A DNA stretch of 64,000 nt, taken from positions 310,001 to 374,000 of the forward strand of contig BDSL01000032.1 in the NCBI GenBank assembly GCA_003116995.1, written 5' to 3'. Every line of letters begins with the position of its first letter. Position 1 is the first letter of the stretch. The position numbers and the translations under genes were made by a program. Positions 12,014 through 25,287 of the stretch are shown piece by piece. The notes beneath the pieces were generated by a model. That model was not told the origin of the DNA, searched no databases, and saw nothing but the letters and a program-made list of their open reading frames with translations. The stretch is from Yamagishiella unicocca (Eukaryota > Chlorophyta > Chlorophyceae > Chlamydomonadales > Volvocaceae).

Positions 12014-15000
12014 TCAAGCCCGCTGAGACTTGAGGAATGCGCGCATAGCAGTCACTAGCTCCGCCGCGCATGGCCGCCGCGCGGGATTCGTTTGCCAGCA
12101 CTGGTGTGCTAGGCTCCTGGGGGGTGGCAGGCAAGCAAGAGGGCAAGCAGAGCGAGACATTATTAGTTGGCGGCTGCGGAAATGTTCCTGGGAATCATTG
12201 GGCAATGCCGTGGACATAGGCATCACTGGGTAATGTCGTCGACATAGGGGCGCGGACTGACCTACACAGGGTGCCGCTAGCTTCCAGGGAGCACTTTGGA
12301 GGTCGCGAAATCAGTTCTCTGGCTCGTGCACACCAAGCCCGCGTCGGAGTCCATTCACGGTGAAATGAACCCAGTACTTGGGCACCCGTGACGCCAACCC
12401 CGTCCGCCCGGGCAGTGGACCCCAGACAGCGGTGCCGCGCCTTTTCGGTGCCGGGATCGTGTCTTACAGCACCACATCTACTTACTGGTAAGGGTGCGGC
12501 ACATTTTCGGCGAAGGTTGGCCTTGCCCCCCGGAAGACGAGCTGCGAAATCTTGTCGGGATGGATCTTGGGGAATGGCCGCAAGCCACCGGCGATCATCT
12601 CCCACATCATTCTGCACCCGCAAAAGTCATTTGACACGACGGGGCATGGTGGTGCTCACTGCTCCGAACGAGGGCACCTATCTGTCCTACAGATTTCGTA
12701 GTCGCGTCGTCATGATGGAAACATGGCCACGCAGAGCAAGTTATCAACGCTGACTGTAGTCCTATCGACGTAGTCCGGAAAAACACAAGCAGTGTTAGCC
12801 AAGCACGCGGGGTGCAACGTAGGAGCTACGATGTGACGCGCAATGAATGAACGGCAATTATTGACAATTTATGTGACGCGCAATGAATACGGCAACACGG
12901 CCTGTGACCCAGACAGGCCTTATACATCAACAAGAGGTCGTGATATAACCGGCAGTGGCAGTGGCAGTGGCTGTGGCTCCTGGAGATGGGACCTTGGCAA
13001 GGGAGCCACAGCCACTGCCACTGCCAGTGGCTGTGGCTCCTGGAGATGGGACCTTGGCAAGGGAGCCACAGCCACTGCCACTGCCAGTGGCTGTGGCTCC
13101 TGGAGATGGGACCTTGGCAAGGGAGCCACGCGCAAGCGCATCCACATCGCTTGCGCCGCGAGCCCGACCGCCCAACCGTTTCCTAATTTCCTCACACGCC
13201 GAAGCTGTAGACGTCCACCGAGCCGTCAATCTTGGCGTCTGTGCGAGCAGGGCGGCAGAGCAAGACGGGCAAGATAGGCAGGGGAGGGTTAGGGTCTGCA
13301 TCGTCATCTACGGTACCGGCGTTCCTTGGGAGCCTAGCGCAGATAGAGCTCGTGGCGCGTCGACTGTGGCATCTGTATCACGCAGGGCGACCGAGGCAGA
13401 AGCAGTTTGAGCGACATTGTGCGACATTGCCATTGTCATTGTTGCTGGGGCGCCGCCATACACTCTAGGGTCAGTGGGCGCAAAGCCGACTTATTTTTGG
13501 AAACCTCTCTGCGTATAGTTTAGTTGTTCCTGCGCATAGCCTCAAGCTCTGTGTCGGTACAACTGTTTGGAACCGTAGGCAGCGTGGAGCAGTAGAAAGC
13601 GCGAAAAGGAATTCATTCGGTGAGAGCGCAGCCCGCAAGCACACAAGGCTCTCCCGCGCGACGCGACCCACCTTTTAGCGTGCACTCCGGAGCCAAGTGC
13701 GTGACTCTGCGGGTTTGATTCCAGGTCGTGCGTTGAGCGGGCGGGAATAGCATCAGGCGCGGCGCATGCGAACCAACGTGCGTGGGGACTCGACAGCAGC
13801 TTGACAGGGTGGGCGAGGCGTACGCAACGGTGCCTGCAGCTCATCGCAGCTTACGGCTTGTCGGCTTCGCATCACCGCCGGCATCACGATAATCCTCAGC
13901 GCGCAAGAAAGAGCTGGCACTCCTAGGGAGGGGACCCCAGAATAAAAACAGAAGCCGGCGCAGACGCGCATTCGGCCGACATGGAAACACTGTCAAGCCT
14001 ATCAGTGCTAGCGCACGCGATCGATGTGGCACCACATATGTAAACTGGCGATGCTTTGGAGGTAAGGCAGCCGCCGCTGAAAGCCACGCCCCAACAACTC
14101 ACGTGCCGCAGGCTTGATCCACATTCGCGTAACGCGTGCCGTCCGCTGTCGTCTACGAAGCAAGAGCAACAGGGCAACAGGGCAACAGGGCCAGCAGCAA
14201 GGCATTCAGTACAAGAAGGCCACCAAGCGAGAGTACCCAGTCGCGCCGCCCCGCTGCCTGCCCACGGGCTACTGAGCGCGCAGCACGGCAGGTGCCAATG
14301 TCACGTGGGTGCGAATATCTAGGGCCCGGCCCGGCCCCCGCGACACTGCATGGGGACCCGACACATCGACCAACGGGAGAGTACGTAACACAGGGCCCAC
14401 GCACTCACCTCGGAGAGGTGCAGCACGAAACCGAAGTCCGCCAGCTTGACGGTGAAGCCGCGGTAGTCGCGGGGGCTGGACTTGAGCAGCAGGTTGGCGG
14501 GCTTGAGGTCTAAGTACCGGTGGGGGAGGGTATGGTCGGGCGTGTTGCAGGAGGAGGGTGGTGATGGGTTGGACTGAGGAGACAGCGGCTGCTCGCTTCT
14601 CTTGTTGAGCGTGTCTTCGGCAAGCAATGGGGAATGTCGATGTATCGTTCATAGTAATGGAAGGATAAACTGCCAGGGAGGGTCAGAACAACCTATCGTT
14701 GCAGCGACCCGGGCCTGCCTTTCTAGTGCCTCTGCACACCGCGCCCATTCAACCCTCCGCATCATCTGCAACCGCACTGCATAGACAAGGCACACTGGAA
14801 GACGCCTTGTTCCGTCCGACGCGCCTATTGTGCAGTTGCGCTCACCCCTGTGCACCAGGTTCATGGAGTGCAGGTGGCGCAGCGCCAGGGCCACGTCCAG
14901 CAGCGTCATGTAGACGCCCTGCGGGGGAAGGGTGAGGCGTCGAGAAGTATGTCAGCCGAGAGTTCACCTGCGGGTATGACAACATCGGAATCGACGCCAT

Positions 15001-18000
15001 GATAGACGGTCGTGATAGGCGAACGAAGAGCCGTGGCACAACTCAGCTGAGGGTCTACCAAGAGAGCATTACCTTGAATGGGGGATAGATGACCCGGCCC
15101 GACCCGACTAAGGCACTTGCGGCTGGCAATCTGCATTCCTAATGCGTCCTAATAGTTACCGAGGGGCGTAAACAGCAGCACGGTGTCGGTCGTACGTCGT
15201 ACGCGCACCTTCATGTCGTATAACAGGGGGGAGGAGCCGGCGACGTTAAGGTCCAGGGGGACCAGTCGCGGGAAGGTCTGAGCCACGAGCGCGTCGCTAA
15301 GCGAGCCGGCGTCGCAGTACTCGGCCAGGATGCAAGTCACGCGCGCCTCGTCGTCACCTGCGTCGGAGTTTGCGCGGGGTCCCGACGAATGGTTATATAG
15401 GATTAGGAGAAGTCTGTAAGAAGGCTAGATGAGCGATGCAATGTTGCAATCCGAATCCGAAGGTGCACACTATTGCCACGCACACAGCTTCGAACCCACC
15501 AGCGAGATGGGAACACATCCTGCGACGGCGCCGGCGGTAAGCATGGGCGTACACAGCATGCGGCGTGAAGTTCTAGGTCCAACAAAAGCGCTGATGGCTG
15601 GCAAACAGAAACCTCACCCTTTTCGAGCGGTGGCAGCGCGGCGCGCAAGCACAGACAACTCGGATCCATGGCTTCGACCTCAGCCGTTTGGTTTCCTCGG
15701 CGGCAGCACAGGACCTGCAGCAGCACCGTCCAGCCACAGCAGCCATTACCGTTCAGGCAAGAGGCGCGACAAGCGATTATGGGAGCTGCTGAGTGCTCTG
15801 TCGCTCACGGGTTCGCAGATTGCAGCCAACGCCCTCCGGTATTTCCTATCCTTCAGGCGGTGGAGTGGGTGCTCTCACCCTGAGCCCCCTTCCAAGTTTT
15901 GGGCGACCCCACCCTCCCAGCGCTCCTACTCGACTAGCAACATACCGCCCAGCGCTATAACGAAGCGATAACCTCGGTTCCGGACCCATGTACGACAAAA
16001 GAGATCAGCGCACAATCAGCACTCGTTTGCGCCGTCTTCATCCGTATGGATCCGGATACCGCGAGCAGCCATCATCATTCATGATGAAGCTTCTAATTCG
16101 CCAACTGACATCACGATCACCGATACATAACTACGGTAACCGCCTGTTGCTTCTTCTAATGTGACAAACACGCATTCTCACGCCACCCACAACCCAGCCT
16201 GGCTGCCAGGCATGGAGCGGACACTCACCACATCGTTGAACGTGCCGTAGAACTGAGCACGTGATAATCAAGGTTTGCGGGGGGGAAAGGGCAGCAATGG
16301 GAAGGGCACAATAGGCGGGAAGAAGGTAGGCCGCCTGGTATTACTAGGGTAGATATGCGTCGATATGCGTGTCTTGCGTGGTATACATGCCCGGTATGTC
16401 CTGCGAAACCCAAACTAACCGTGCACAAATTGCGGAGGCTGGACAAGGCGGACAACAATGCGCTAGACCTGACGAACTACTCATCATGGCCGGGGTTTCC
16501 CCTCCGTAGATAGGAAGGGTTACGCGTCAGCAGTATGACCACGTCCCGTGTGCGCCGTATGGACATAATGCCTCAGATATTTGGACAGCAGCATAAGATA
16601 CGGTGCTGTGGTATTACTCCGAACCGTGCTTCTGAACATCGAAAAATCCGAGCTTGGGTTGTCGAGTTGGAGCATGGTACGGCATGCGCGCATGTGCCTA
16701 TGCGAGTAGCCTATCGGGTGTTGGGTTTTATGCCCACCTTCGAATAAAGCATGGCGTAGGGCCCAGCATCACAAATTTGTAGATAACCGCGACAGCAGGT
16801 TTACGCATGTGGCCGGCTCCTCCGTGCGCCGCCATGCATACATGGACGTGCAGCCACCAGCAGCGCGCAAACGCAGGTCACACCACGCGGCCACCCACCC
16901 ACCCACCTGCACGATGTTTGGGTGCGACAGCGAGGACTGGACGGCAAGCTCCATGGCGTTGCGGAGCAGCTCCCGCCGCACCTTCAGCTGCTGCTTGGCG
17001 CCCGATACCTGGTCCTCATCCGGCATCTCCATCAGCTAATGTAGGATCCATGAGTCAGGGTCAAGATATCGATGATGGGACAGGCAGCAGCAGGGTGGAG
17101 CCGGTCAGCGGACCCACAGGCAGGTAGGCAACGTTGGCGGCTATTTTTCGCATCCAAGATTTACCGATTATCATACCATTCAGGTCACTACGTAACTCGG
17201 AACACAAACGAACTTTTGAACGCGTCCAATTCCCCAGCTGTAATGCGGCCTCGCACGGCGCAAGTTCCGCAATAACTTCCTGATCTTGGAGCTCCGGCGC
17301 ATTTACTCTCTAGCCGGCAAGGTAACGACCCGAAGCGAGTAACCCGGCAGGTAGGCAGCGCCCAACCAAAATTAAAACGGCGCCCGGGAGCAAGGTGCAC
17401 GGCCTGCAGCCGTCAGCTGCTGTCTGCCGTCTGTCATGGAGCCGCTCGTGCACCTGCATGTCCGTAGCGTCCGGGCATCCCGCTACGCCAATAAACCATG
17501 TGTGGCAACCACTGCATGCCACCTCATTTGAACTACGGTATGGAAGCACGGGCCGTGGTCTCGCGCACAAATTGCCCAAAGCAAACACGCAGACACCTTG
17601 CCGCTGGCTGGACCCACCTTGACTGCCACAGTGAGCGTCCCACCTAGCAGGCCCTTGAGAACCACGCCGCCACTGCCCCTGCCCAGCACCCCTTGAAGCT
17701 CCAGCTGGTCCAGGTCGCTGGCAAAGACGCAGCTGCGGGAGGGCCCGGGGGAGCGGGAACGTACACCAGCTTAACAAACTAGCAAGCAGGCACAGGACAC
17801 ACGCTCATTGGCATCTTCCAGCAGCAGTAGCCGCTGCGCCGGGAAAGGCAGAGGACGCTGGCAACCTGCGAAACGCCACACCTCCTTCCACGCGACCCCA
17901 AGACCGACTGACTGCCGTGGCTTGCAGGGCACCTGCTCCGCTCCTATCGTCAGCTTCGGACTGGCCCCGGTTTCCTGCTCCGAAACCCCTAACCTGTCGT

Positions 18001-21000
18001 CGCCATCAACGGTCACCGCAACCCGGCCGCCGCTCACCTCGGGCCATTGTTTGACACCGCCGCCTGCATGGTGGCTTGGATACTGTTGACTAGCAAATCG
18101 ATTTGGTGTCGCACCAACGTGTTGACCGTTTCCACACCGGTCACGGTGATGATTGACGTCAGGGCGTCCGTTACGTCACCTCCGCCCCCGGTGCCGTGTA
18201 TGGAACCCATATCGCCAGTGCAGGAGGCGAGCAGGAGGTCCAGCGGGTCAGGATGCTTGGGGCTCAGGATGGGTTTCGTAACAGACCGTTCGGATATGCC
18301 GCGAATCTGGCTGAGGCGCTCAATGCCGTTGGAGCCGCGGCGCGCTCTTGAAAACACTGTGTGGGCGAAAGCAAGGCGGGGATGGACAGGTGTGAGTGAC
18401 GGTGGGTGCTAGAGCGCAGAGCAAGCAGCAGGTGGTCAAAGTCGCGAGTACGTTCACGGGCCCAGGTCCACGTGCAAGGCTACCCATCCCGTCGATTACC
18501 TTCGGGCGCATCCGGCGACGCTCCCGGCTCCTGCTGATTTAGGAACCCAGCGAAGTCCGCCGTTGACAGGTTGTTGGTAATGGGAGCCGCGCATGGATCC
18601 AGCGGCGGGAAGGTCTTCCGCTTAAAGTAGTCAAGGAATCCAAGATGCTTGAGGAGCCCTGGACTGGTCGTCGTAGACACGCAAGCCGTCGGCGCGCCGA
18701 GCTCCTCGGCTGCGCCAGGCCCGCGTACGACAGCGTACGAGCCCGGCGCCGCGACCTTGAGCATGTCGTACTCTGGTGCCAAGGAGCCGCGCAGCTTCTC
18801 AAGTATTGGGCGCGCCAGGATCTTGCAGAGGGGATACGGTGGGATTTCGCCGGTTCGAAAGGCGCAGAGCGAGATCGGCAAGCGCACTGGAGGACGAGCG
18901 GCACGTGCGTGGCGGCAACAGACGCTAGTGGTCAACCAATGAACAAGGTGGCTGTGCAACTAAGACCATGCGTAACGATATTGCAATTGCCGGCGCTCCA
19001 TGTCCCTGGCAACCATCCTGCACTGCAACACTAACGTCGTTCGTGCATTCATCCCCAGAACGTGCTTACAACTAGCGTTATCGACGATAAGCGTTATGGC
19101 CCTCCCCTCAATCCCCATCCCCGTAACGTCGTACCACGTCCAGCAGCTCCTGGCAGCTGCTCCTCAGCGCCTCCAGCAGCTGCGGCGGCAGGCGCTTGCC
19201 GAAGCACAGGTACAGCCCCAGGGCCGCGCCCTCGCCCAGCTGCAGCGTCAGAAGCACCAGAGACTGAGGGATGGAGACTGCGCCAGTGCTGCCGCAGCTG
19301 CCACCAACCATGCCAGTACCGGACGTGTTGCCGCTGCTCCACATCCCTGTCGTTGTAGCGCACTTAGAACCCATCAGGAGGCAGACATCCGCAGACGGGT
19401 TGTGGACGTTCTGCACGTACAGGAATGTGTCCTCAATCAGCTCCGAAACCAGCCGCAATGGAACGGATGCGCCGATGGACTTGCACGTGGCACCCGTGCC
19501 AGCCCCACACACACGCTGCTGCTGCTGCTGCTGCTGCTGCTGTGGGCATTCGCGCAGCTGCCGCTGCTGCGCCAGCACCGCCTGCAGCAGTGTGTGCCGC
19601 AGAGGGAAGGCGCTGGCGTGGAGAGCTGCTGCACCGCTGGAGGCGGCGGCAGAGGCGTTGAGCGGCACAATGTAACTACTGCCGCACGAGCGGGCTGCAT
19701 TGGTCTGGGCGGCGGACGTCAAGGCAGGCAGCAAGGAAGGGCCGGTGCTGCCGAAGCGGGGCAGGGAGCGAAGGCTGCTGCCAAAAACGTCTGCGAGCGG
19801 AGTCCTGCGAGCAGCAGCCGAGGAGGGCAATGCTGGTTCGTGAGCATGAGACGCCTGAAACCACGAGCACGAACATGGCCGAGGCCTAGCCCAAACGTGT
19901 GAGCTGCCGTAAACCGAGAGTACCGGCAGGCGCAAGCCACCTAGCAGCGACGTGGTCTCACCGGTAGGTAGACAGATCGCTCTTGCCCTTACCGAAATGG
20001 AGATGACATGACTGCGGCGAGCACGGCAGCACCAGAAGGAGTGTCTGGTGCACTGCTGCTGATGTCCGGTGCATGATACTGCAATAGGTTGGACCGCTGT
20101 GTACGCCGCGCGTAACTTCCCCTGGCGCCCAGGGTTGCAAACACATCACTGTCCCCGCCATCCAGCTCGCCCTCGCCGGCAGTTTCGCCAGCCGCCCCCG
20201 GCTGCACCCGGAACAGCAACGCCAGCTGCTTGTCGGGCCCGGGCGGCACCATCGCGGCGCTCGCGTGCGCCTCCAGCACGAAGCGACACCGCACGTGAGA
20301 CGTCACCGCGCTGCAGAGCTGCGCCGTCAGGGCCTGCATGCTGGGCGCAGCCCGCAGCCGCGCCACGGCAGCAGTCAGCGATGCCAAATTGGTGGACTCC
20401 ATGCCCAAAAGGCACATGGACGCAGTGAACGACAGTTGGCGTAGCAATTCCTCATCGCCGAGCAGCATCGCTGCCACCGACTGGTCATGACGGCTTCTTT
20501 TGTTGCCGATACACCGGGCAAGGCTAATGCAGGTCGCCGAATTGTTTTGGGGAAGCTCAACCGCTGATGCTGCCGCTGCAGGTTGCTGCTTGTCGCCCCA
20601 CAGCTGCTGTTGTTGTGCACCCAGCGATGCAGCTTGGGTTTGGCGCTGTTCCTCGAGCCACAGGGCGCCAATCAAAATGCCCCCCTGGAAAAGAGGCACG
20701 GAGGCTACGATCCGTGTTGGTTGCTTCCATTGGTGTGTCTGCTTGACGCAACGCGGCAGCCGCTGTGTAACCGATGCCTGTCGGACGGCGGTTATTACAG
20801 AGTAGTTATGCATCCACACAATATACCTGGGAAACTCAAGCGACATACCTGCGCGCAAGACATCCGTTTCAAGATGGCCATTCGTTCCGCCTCACAACTG
20901 GGACAAGTGCCGTCCGACGCCGGGGAGCTCGGCGACACCAGCGTAAATTCAACGTAGTCAGTGATTCCAAGTTCCGCAACGCCATAGACCCTGTGGTGAG

Positions 21001-21543
21001 GCAAGAAGCGACCGGGGCACGTAAGCGAGATGGACGAGCTCACAGCAGCCGGGCAATACCTACTCAGCAACGAGTCCGCGCACTCGAAACTCTCCAAGGA
21101 ATTCCGAAATACAGCTCAGAGAGCTGTAATCAAGGCTTAAGAGTGCGGCTTGTATCCGCCCAAGAGCCTGCAGGTGGTGCACGCAGGTCGGCGTGGGTTG
21201 GCGAGGCAGTAATACAGTGACATAAATAAATGTTGCAGTAGGTAGTTACGCAAGGTTTCAAAATCTCAAGTACAATACAGCGCCGCGAGCTTACCTCGCG
21301 ACCAGTCGGCTTTTTGCCCTCTTGACAAAGTGAGGAGGCAGCTCTCTGCGCTTGAAAAACATGATTTTTTATGTACTGGCATGATCAACATACATTACAA
21401 GCTCGGGTTACCTCTCGAGCGCTCGGGTCGTGCGCCACCCGACCAGATTGGGCGCCATCTTGCTGCGCTACAGATCGCTGCCCATCGCAATCGCTGGAGG
21501 AGGACGATGCGCTGCGAAAACAGTGGAAGATGCCCAGCCGCAT
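12014..21543 (-). CDS. TKL-B: dual-GAF TKL-family protein kinase, complete
   Basis: Nineteen exons join with matching phases into about 1,172 residues: 21543-21412, 21167-21064, 20990-20849, 20777-19993, 19804-19135, 18821-18500, 18356-18038, 17732-17618, 17035-16907, 16252-16229, 15714-15618, 15357-15209, 14918-14846, 14509-14409, 14152-14103, 13706-13672, 13238-13196, 12611-12486, 12116-12014 (stop TGA). The N-terminus is MRLGIFHCFRS. GAF-like modules cover roughly residues 80-490. The first ends PLFQGGILIGALWLEEQ; the second holds a poly-Q run (19515-19543) and ends in GAALGLYLCFGKRLP. The kinase spans about 826-1172: LGRGSGGVV, VAVK, HRDLKPAN, ADFGF, THLAPE, DVYSFG, then a C-terminal CWQTNPARRP box typical of TKL kinases. 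No membrane segment or signal peptide is apparent. Intron 9 begins with three GTGG units, the short form of the tract expanded in TKL-C. Confidence 0.9.
12961..13128. repeat. 60 bp tandem repeat in which each unit is a palindrome
   Basis: Nearly three perfect 60 bp units start at 12961, 13021 and 13081. Within each, cagtggctgtggctcc pairs with its downstream complement across a loop of about 21 nt, so every unit can form a hairpin with an arm of about 18 bp. It sits in TKL-B intron 17, just downstream of exon 17. Confidence 0.95.
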
Positions 21544-22639
21544 AGGGCATAGCACGGCGGATGGAGCAACAAGGCGTGTGTGCTCATAAAGGGTGCATCA
21601 CCATTCGTTTCTTTTCAGACATTAACGCAGCTGCACAAGTAGGTATCGCGGAGATGATACTAATTGTCGCACGTTCGCGGGACGAGCTACCGACTGTCGT
21701 AAACAGTCGTAAATATGGAGGATTTGTCTGCCTGGCCCTGCGTTCCCTGTCGCACTCGGCCGCACTTGAAGGCGTCATAGCTCTCTTGTAAGTGTCACAT
21801 TTCGCGAAGCTCTGCAAATTAAGCTTACAGCAGAGCGCGTAATGATTCTGCGATTTGCCGCCGTTTTTACCTAAGCAACTAACCCTTTATGTTCGGGCTC
21901 GTTCACTGGGCAGTTGGACCCAGCCGCGTTACGAATCCATTGTCCTGAGCGAGTTCACGCTGTCTTAACGCTTTTTTGATGGCAAGGGCACCCCATCATC
22001 GTCTGCTCTCCTTGGTTACGGACGCGGGACGCACATAAAAGTGCAACCTATCGGAAATGTACTGCATGTGGGATGCTAGGCCTTCTCCCATAGAAACACC
22101 AAACACGCCTATTTTACATTGTATGCCTACTTCGTCCATCGGGTCCGCAACTTGGTGGCCATATATTTTACCACCGATCACCAGCTGCCCTAGGATGGCG
22201 TTCCCGTTCCCCCCACCGGGCCATAACATCCGTCATGGACGATGGACAGCAACAAACGGCAAAACGACTAGCTGTAAACGTCCAAAGCCAGCACGGCCTG
22301 TATCGCTACGTTGATTCTCCGATAAGTACAAACACCGACGCTCCAGCGTCCCAACAGTAGCAACCGCGCTCCAGAACCAAGCGACGTTCGTACGTCGTGT
22401 ATTGCAGAAAACCATGGTTTTCCTCGTAAACTCGCAAAACCGTTACGTTTCATCTCCATATCTTCTATCTCGTCCATCACATACTGGGTACGATTTATAG
22501 TTACGATTTATAGACGGGCAGTACCAGCAAACCAAGGGCAACAGGGCGGGGGAAATGCAGAACCGGGCAGACGGCGCCAAAGGTAACCATAACCACATTA
22601 AGACGTTCGCAGACAACAGAGATAACTAGGCGCGGCAAA

Positions 22640-22800
22640 CCGCACTGGAGAGAAGCCAGAAACACCCCCGGGCCCACAAGGCACCAGCTGGCACCAGACA
22701 GGCGGACAAGCGGCCTATGAAGAGCACCAGGCAGGAGCCGCTCAGCGGCTCAGGCCCCCCTTGGCAGCCAGGTGCCACGACACAGCACGTAACTTGCACA
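22640..22800 (-). repeat. Dispersed repeat R2
   Basis: Read on the minus strand, this segment matches 28805-28965 (plus). Shared words include tggtgctcttcat.(a/g)gccgcttgtcc and cctgtctggtgcc. Both copies occur near an R1 copy, but in different relative orientation. Confidence 0.65.
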
Positions 22801-22995
22801 TCTGGTGCCGGTTCCAATACCAGATTGTGTGGCCACTAGTGCTGAAAAGACATGTTCTAGATGGTGGGAATGCGCTTTCCCGGCTGTAGTCCAGCTACGT
22901 CAGCTGCTCCTGGGCCTTACAACTGAGTCGGTACCAGGCGACGCGGTACATGTTGGCCCGAAGTCGGTACCGTTACTGCTCTTTTTGCCTACGGC

Positions 22996-23130
22996 CTGTC
23001 GATTGGTGTTCTGGTGGTTTGCCTTTGTTCCGGTGCACGTCGGTCTCCGTCTCCTCCGTCTCCCTCAGTGTCAGGCGATGGGCCCGATGGTTCTACCTTC
23101 TGGTCTGGAACCCACTGTAACCGTTACAAC
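22996..23130 (+). repeat. Dispersed repeat R1
   Basis: It is nearly the same as 29416-29550 over about 135 bp, including gtggtttgcctttgttccgg and tctggtctggaacccactgt. In one plus frame it reads DGSTFWSGTHCNRY, also seen in the other copy, suggesting descent from a coding element. The family is not recognised. Confidence 0.8.
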
Positions 23131-25287
23131 AGCCTAAATGATCCGGTGTCTTGCCATGGTTACCCTGTGGCCAACACCTGTCAAGAGGCCTTACTGAAAA
23201 TGAGGACTAGCAGCAAGGTGTGTACGTGGAGTCACCCAACAAACATGACTATCAAGCGAGCAACTGCAAAGCAATGCTGAACGACGACTGGCCACACAAC
23301 TAGCTCACGTCCACGCGCATCCATACCTCGCTCGCTCGAACAAAGTGCAACCAGGCGACCCGCAGGGCCCACCGCTCTACAGCCAGCGAGCTGACAAGTA
23401 AGCTGGCGGCCCAGGTTAGCTGCGTTAGATTTATGCGATGGTACCTGCAGAAAATATCCGGCTCTGCCCGCCAGGTGACGTCGGGCGAAAACCCTAAAAC
23501 GCTAAGCCAACAAGGCCGTCTACCCCCATGCATGGGATGGCCAGACAAACACGCTGAAAGCAAACAACACAACAACACACTGCTGCCGCAGGGCCTCATC
23601 TCCTCCAGCAGCAACATACCTGTGGCGGACGATAGGTCCTCATCCGGCTTGAGCGCCAGGCGTAACGAATGAACCATGTCTGCGTCACCAAGCATTGCCT
23701 CCCGATCAAGCGATCAAAGGACTGCCATGCGCCCCGATACAAATAAACTGGACTACAGTAACATACGCACTTCAGTCCGCACTACCATACATACTAAAAC
23801 CAACAACTGATGTCTCGAAAGGCGGCGGCCGAGGTGGCCATCCATACATGCATGGACCCAGTACGAGCATCGTCAACATTCATCAAATGCGCGCAACCAA
23901 AAAAACTAAATTATCCATACAAGGCGGACGCAACCGCACACCCAAACCACTGCTAGATGGTAATCGTTTGGTGAGGGCACGCTACCAACGAATTCCACCA
24001 AATACGTGCGCTACGCAAATCCGACTGCGACGTGTCGCATACACTGAGGTAATAGATGGACGGAGATGGGATGAATATCGCCCCGCGAAGTATGAATGTG
24101 TCGGGATCAATGCTTGCCACACACGCACGTATACGCGCGTCCCGACGACGCCGTCGGTGGACCACATTCCACGGCCCGGACGCGTCCTGGCTAGCAAAGC
24201 AGCTTTCTGTCCCACCGACCCTCTAAGCTGGCCGACATCCCAAATCAACCACAGCAAGGAAGCTTACCAGGTTGGTTCGGTTGTCTCCTGGCTGCTAGCA
24301 AATACACTACGGATCCACTTTCGGCTCCGCCCGCCTGGTCGCAGCTCGCTCTACCTCCCGAAGGTCTACTTTGCGTGAGGCATCACATGCAGACGGCACC
24401 TAGATAGGGGTGCATCGCAAAGATAAATTGAGGTTCAAGATGGGCTTCTTGCCGTACACACATCCGGACGGCCGTCCCAAATGTCCGCCATAGATAGGCT
24501 GGAGCGACGAGGTTCCGTGCGAGGACTGGCGGAGTGCAACCTCAAGATAAAGCACACTCGGACAAGCACGTCGTCGATCATCCCGCTCACACGCACCACA
24601 TAGATAGATAGACAGCAAGTACGAGAACGAACTCCCTCATCATGCAGGGTTCGTTTCTCTCTTTGGTTTTCCCTCCATCGTCAATAACTGCGACGACGTA
24701 GCACCTGGACCTTGAAGGAGCATACATATAGTTTAGTGCCAGCGCGAATTCATTGCCTACGTCACAGTTGGGTGTTAAGCAAGGCGTAAGCGCCTGTGCC
24801 AACTTTATTGGCTGTGTACGTACTATACAATAGTATTGGCCTGGATGACCGGAACTTATCATTCCCTTCTCATCACTGTGGGCAACAAGACTGCTGCTGC
24901 CTCGCTGACCAGGTTAGTGCTCTGGCCAGGCGTACGTGAGGATAAGTTCAAAAAATGGAATCCGCGACTCACGACGGCTTGACTGCACAGCCGCCAGACC
25001 CACAAACACACCGCTATACTGTGAGGGTTTGCAACGTATACTCGATAATCCTCGGCCGGTTTGAACGGCAACGCTAAGAATAGTAACCCTCTCACTTTAT
25101 TGCCATAGCGTGCCGCATCACAAGCTATTAATGTCTCGCTCCCTCCTGCAACCGCTGCTGCGTGTGATACCAGCCAACCAGCGCAGCAGTGCTTTTATCC
25201 TCACGAACGGTTTATTTCTGTATTTTCACCAGCGATATCTCTTTTCGCTCGCACGAAACACATCCACGCATTACCGGCCGTAGTCAA

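Larger units (their letters stand above)
21544..25287. other. Spacer between TKL-C and TKL-B, no recognised gene
   Basis: This 3.7 kb stretch holds the TKL-B promoter region on the left and the TKL-C 3' flank on the right. It includes one copy of R2 (minus) and one of R1 (plus) near 22.6-23.1 kb. Short open frames at 23300-23695 (minus) and 23695-24378 (plus) resemble no known protein. Confidence 0.6.

Noticed and set aside
23300..24378. Possible small genes in the B/C spacer (minus 23695-23300; plus 23695-24378)
   Set aside because: One short segment before a GT looks exon-like, but no continuing exon or family match could be found.
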